A stretch of 15,259 nucleotides of DNA from JBHIBC01 sp046758905 (lineage in GTDB: Bacteria > Acidobacteriota > Polarisedimenticolia > Gp22-AA2): NCBI GenBank assembly GCA_046758905.1, contig JBHIBC010000068.1, forward strand, positions 1 through 15,259, read 5' to 3'. The translations under genes were made by a program, and so were the position numbers. Within the stretch, counting starts at the first letter, position 1; each line of letters starts with the position of its first letter. The notes beneath the pieces are model-generated. The model was not told the DNA's origin, did not search any database, and worked only from the letters and a program-made list of their open reading frames with translations. Shown piece after piece: positions 13,067-15,259 of this stretch.

Positions 13067-14624
13067 GGGTGTCCGCCTCCCGCTCGCCGTCCTGCGGCGC
13101 GCCGTCCCGGGCGCATCCGCCGAGAGAGACGAGGCGTCGTTGCAGCCAGGCGTTCTCGAGCGCGAAGCCCGCCTGGCTGAGGAAGATCTCGAGGGCCCTC
13201 AGATCCCCCAGGGGACGTCCGGTGCGGGCGTTGTCCCCGTACAGGACCCCGAAGACGTTGCGGCCGCTCAGGAGCGGCAGCAGGGCCGCCTCGGGCGGCG
13301 GCGGCTCGCCGAGACGGTCGAGCAGCGCGGCGTTCGACTTCGTCCTCTCCACGGGGCCGACGTAGGGCTCGCGCTGCTGCACCGCGCGGCACAGCGCCGA
13401 TCCCCGCTGCAGCGGCACCTTCGCTCCCCGCAGGCGGCCCTCCAGGCCGCCAGCCGGCTCCCCGTCGTCCCCGAACGCGCCGGTGCTGGTCGCCTGTCCG
13501 CGCTCGACCGCGAACAGGATCCCGCGCTCGAAGTACTCGGCCGCTAGCCGCAGCACCAGGAGCGGGATGTCCACGTCCCGGTCGGCGCGCATCTCGCCGA
13601 TGAGGCCCCTCAGCAGCGACAGCTGGTCGATCGCCCGGAACGTCCCGCCGGAGCGGACGGAACCCGGCGGAGCGGGGCGCGCAGGGTCCCGCAGCGAAGC
13701 CCCGAGCGCAGCGCAGAACTCGGCTATCCGCGCTCCGACCTGGTCGAGGCGGGTCGAGGCCAGGTCGGGGGACGGCAGGTAGGCGAGCGCGCCGCTGGCG
13801 CGCACCGCCTCGGCCACCCCCGGGCCGCGCGGCTCTCCGATCAGCACCGCCCGCAGGCGCGGGATCCTGCCGCGCAGATCGCGGATCAGGGCCAGCCCGC
13901 CGTGCCAGCCGGCCCCCCGCGGATCCGGGAGAAGGAGGTCGGAGATCAGGTCGAACCGCTCCCCGCGCGCGTGGAGCGAGCGGCCCATATGCAGCCCCGC
14001 GGCCGCGGTGGCGCAGCTGCTGACGCGGTGCCCGCGCCTCTGCAGCTCCTCGCGCAGGGCGGTCCGGAGCACGGCCCGCTCGATCACCACCAGCACCCGC
14101 GGCGGCGGTGCGGGCCGTTCCCGCGCGCTCCGGCTGGCGCGCGTGCCGTGTGGCTCCCCCTTTCCGTTCAGGATCGCGTCGGGCTCGAGGCCGCGCTCGA
14201 CCCGGATCCCGCCCGTGCCGTCCACGGCGGGGCGCTCGATCTCGAACCGGAACTCACCCTCCTGCAGCAGCACGAGGGCGCGCAGGATCGACCGCAGCTC
14301 CTCGCGCACGACCCCCTCGAGCGCCTCCTGGGTGATGGCGCCCAGCGCCACCAGCGCGCCCGACAGCGTCTGTCCGGAGCGTGCCTGGTGGGCGCGCGCC
14401 GCCCGGAGCGAGGCCGCGTCCACCAGGCCGCGCGCCGCCAGGATCTCCTCCAGCTCGCGACCCCCGTCCCCCAGTGTGGCGCCGCAGACCAGCCCGTCCC
14501 TGAAGCGCACGCGCCTTTCCCCCTGCCCCCCGGTGAGGATCAGGGTGCCTGATTGGCGGCTGACGTGGATCACCTGCAGGAGATCGGGGAAGGAGAGGTC
14601 CTCCAGGCTGCCGGTGACGCTCAA
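13059..14624 (-). CDS. DUF4388 (PATAN)-receiver-GAF-like multidomain protein
   Basis: 521 residues. Residues 1-130 match the DUF4388 pattern: a start reading SVTGSLEDLSFPDLLQVIHV, then SGTLILTGG, VRFRDGLVCGAT and a helical GEFRFE end. About 175-310 looks like a receiver (RVLVVIERAVLRTALREEL; D229 in ISDLLLP), but the switch lysine is not seen (LAYLPSP). About 330-495 resembles a GAF domain (ILFAVERGQATS, FGVLYGDNARTGRPLGDLRA, FLSQAGFALENAWLQRRL). DUF4388 proteins occur with two-component and motility systems in delta-type bacteria and Acidobacteriota. As first gene of the operon it may feed signals to CheA. The start is TTG at 14624; it places the family's N-terminal motif directly at the first residues, which supports it. 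The ribosome binding site is weak (GGGGGC). Domain borders are by eye. Confidence 0.85.
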   Translation of the reverse strand: MSVTGSLEDLSFPDLLQVIHVSRQSGTLILTGGQGERRVRFRDGLVCGATLGDGGRELEEILAARGLVDAASLRAARAHQARSGQTLSGALVALGAITQEALEGVVREELRSILRALVLLQEGEFRFEIERPAVDGTGGIRVERGLEPDAILNGKGEPHGTRASRSARERPAPPPRVLVVIERAVLRTALREELQRRGHRVSSCATAAAGLHMGRSLHARGERFDLISDLLLPDPRGAGWHGGLALIRDLRGRIPRLRAVLIGEPRGPGVAEAVRASGALAYLPSPDLASTRLDQVGARIAEFCAALGASLRDPARPAPPGSVRSGGTFRAIDQLSLLRGLIGEMRADRDVDIPLLVLRLAAEYFERGILFAVERGQATSTGAFGDDGEPAGGLEGRLRGAKVPLQRGSALCRAVQQREPYVGPVERTKSNAALLDRLGEPPPPEAALLPLLSGRNVFGVLYGDNARTGRPLGDLRALEIFLSQAGFALENAWLQRRLVSLGGCARDGAPQDGEREADTHA

Positions 14625-14703
14625 GGTGCCCCCGCTCGGTCGGATCGGTCAGGCGCACCCGTACGCCGCGGGCGCGCCCGCCGAGACAGGGTCAAATCTA
14701 GTC
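14625..14703 (-). promoter_or_regulatory. intergenic region before the chemosensory operon, AT-rich next to nusB
   Basis: 79 bases between the nusB stop and the TTG start. The nusB-proximal part (14691-14717, which also covers the last nusB codons) has only 6 G or C in 27 bases, while the rest is GC-rich. In the minus-strand direction a weak -10-like TAGATT (14700-14695) is present with no good -35 match. It is the natural place for the operon promoter, but I cannot define one. No T-run terminator is seen after nusB, so read-through from ribH-nusB is possible. Confidence 0.35.
14668..14681. repeat. 14-bp perfect GC palindrome
   Basis: GCGGGCGCGCCCGC is its own reverse complement and lies mid-way between nusB and the DUF4388 gene. 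It could be a protein-binding site or form a 5-bp stem with a 4-base loop in the leader RNA. No T-run follows on either strand, so it does not look like an intrinsic terminator. In such GC-rich DNA, chance is also possible. Confidence 0.35.
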
Positions 14704-15219
14704 TTATTTATGAATTAGGCCAGCGCGGCGGGGAATTACCGTCTCTGGATCGCAGCCGGCCGGGCGGCTTCGCTCCCGCTCGCCCGAAGATCCCGAGGCG
14801 CCCCCCGGGCCCTCCTCCTCGAGCTTTTTCCGCAGCGCATCCAGGATGCCGTTCACGAATTGTCCCGACTGCTCGCCGCCGAACCTCTTGGCCACCTCGA
14901 TCGCCTCGTCGATCGCCACGATCTTGGGCGTGTCGGTCTCGTGAAGGAACTCGAACGCCGCCATCCGCAGGACGTTCCGGTCGACGATCGCCAGCCGCTC
15001 CAGACGCCAGTGCGCGAGGATCTCCCCGAGCAGCGCGTCGATCTCGGGCGCCGCGGCCAGGCTGCCCCGTGCCAGCCTCTCGGCGAAGGATCGCACCTCC
15101 GGCGGCGCCTCCACGGTGGCCCAGAACTGCGCCGTCACGTCGGTGATGGGCGTTCCCGACGCCTCCGCCTGGTAGAGCATCTGCAGGGCGTACTCCCTGC
15201 CCGCGCGTCGGGAACCCAT
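14704..15219 (-). CDS. nusB: transcription antitermination factor NusB
   Basis: 171 residues. NusB binds boxA RNA with NusE/S10 and promotes antitermination, chiefly of rRNA operons. Diagnostic segments: RRAGREYALQMLYQAEASG at the start, RLERLAIVDRNVLRMAAFEF, PKIVAIDEAIEVAKRFGGE and GQFVNGILDAL. The fold ends near residue 135. A Gly/Ser/Glu/Arg-rich tail of about 35 residues, whose last codons (GLIHK) are AT-rich, is longer than in most NusB proteins. ATG 15219 follows ribH by 3 bp and uses the GGAG within the ribH terminus. ribH-nusB adjacency is common across bacteria and supports both calls. Confidence 0.95.
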   Translation of the reverse strand: MGSRRAGREYALQMLYQAEASGTPITDVTAQFWATVEAPPEVRSFAERLARGSLAAAPEIDALLGEILAHWRLERLAIVDRNVLRMAAFEFLHETDTPKIVAIDEAIEVAKRFGGEQSGQFVNGILDALRKKLEEEGPGGASGSSGERERSRPAGCDPETVIPRRAGLIHK

Positions 15220-15222
15220 CGG

Positions 15223-15259
15223 TTACTCCAATGCCTTGAGGAGATTGACCATCTCGACG
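15223..15259 (-). CDS. ribH: 6,7-dimethyl-8-ribityllumazine synthase, C-terminal end only
   Basis: The last codons before a TAA at 15225-15223 read VEMVNLLKALE, the usual lumazine synthase C-terminal helix (EMxNLLxAL). The enzyme makes the riboflavin precursor from ribitylaminouracil and 3,4-dihydroxy-2-butanone 4-phosphate. Only 11 codons lie in the window; the rest is beyond the right edge. The identification rests on this short helix plus the well-known ribH-nusB order, with a 3-bp gap to nusB. Confidence 0.75.
   Translation of the reverse strand, partial: VEMVNLLKALE

Noticed and set aside
14650..14698. TTGACC at 14697-14692 (minus strand) as a -35 box for the che operon
   Set aside because: The position 17 bases downstream is GC-only, with no -10-like hexamer.
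14664..14700. Intrinsic terminator after nusB using the 14-bp palindrome
   Set aside because: No T-run follows the palindrome on either strand.
1..15259. tRNA or rRNA genes, CRISPR arrays, transposases, phage or plasmid genes
   Set aside because: None seen: no regularly spaced repeats, no recognisable RNA gene and no transposase or integrase motifs in the coding frames.

Overview
This is a GC-rich window (visibly about 70% G+C, with almost every codon ending in G or C) from a Gram-negative bacterium. The heptosyltransferase-like GT9, the polyprenyl-phosphate sugar-phosphate transferase and the glycan genes point to an outer-membrane polysaccharide or lipopolysaccharide. A DUF4388 protein next to a zinc-ribbon receiver protein and a non-canonical che cluster resembles Acidobacteriota, Myxococcota, Desulfobacterota or related lineages. 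The phylum cannot be fixed from the sequence alone. The window is almost entirely coding, with no stretch over 300 bases lacking a gene.

Left edge (1 to about 160): the minus strand carries the end of a c-type cytochrome gene with a CxxCH haem motif. It runs into a plus-strand methyltransferase that lacks its N-terminal SAM-binding half. The two cannot both be intact, so this is a rearrangement or an assembly chimera.

Plus strand (about 140 to 7752): a surface-glycan operon encodes a truncated methyltransferase, a GT9, a GT4, a WbqC-family protein, a PIG-L/LmbE deacetylase, a DegT-type sugar aminotransferase, a WecA/MraY-type polyprenyl-phosphate transferase and a second GT4. Every junction overlaps, six by ATGA/GTGA and one by 13 bp, so translation is probably coupled. 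The WecA-like enzyme would start a lipid-linked glycan. The aminotransferase, deacetylase and WbqC protein would make or tailor an amino sugar, and the three glycosyltransferases would extend the chain.

Minus strand (14624 down to 7677): a chemosensory operon, in transcription order DUF4388-receiver-GAF protein, CheA, CheW, zinc-ribbon plus degenerate receiver protein, CheB methylesterase without its own receiver, coiled-coil GAF protein and single-domain CheY-like receiver. There is no CheR and no methyl-accepting receptor here. The zinc-ribbon gene has a +1 frameshift in its linker. The shift makes it look like a 500-residue-plus fusion with CheB, but frame analysis says these are two genes. 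The last two genes may also have their own promoter, with a -10 box 7 bases before an ATG. The receiver gene's 3' end overlaps the last glycan gene by 76 bp, tail to tail.

Right edge (14704 to 15259, minus strand): nusB preceded by the last 11 codons of ribH, the common riboflavin/transcription-factor housekeeping pair. An AT-rich island and a GC palindrome separate nusB from the chemosensory operon.
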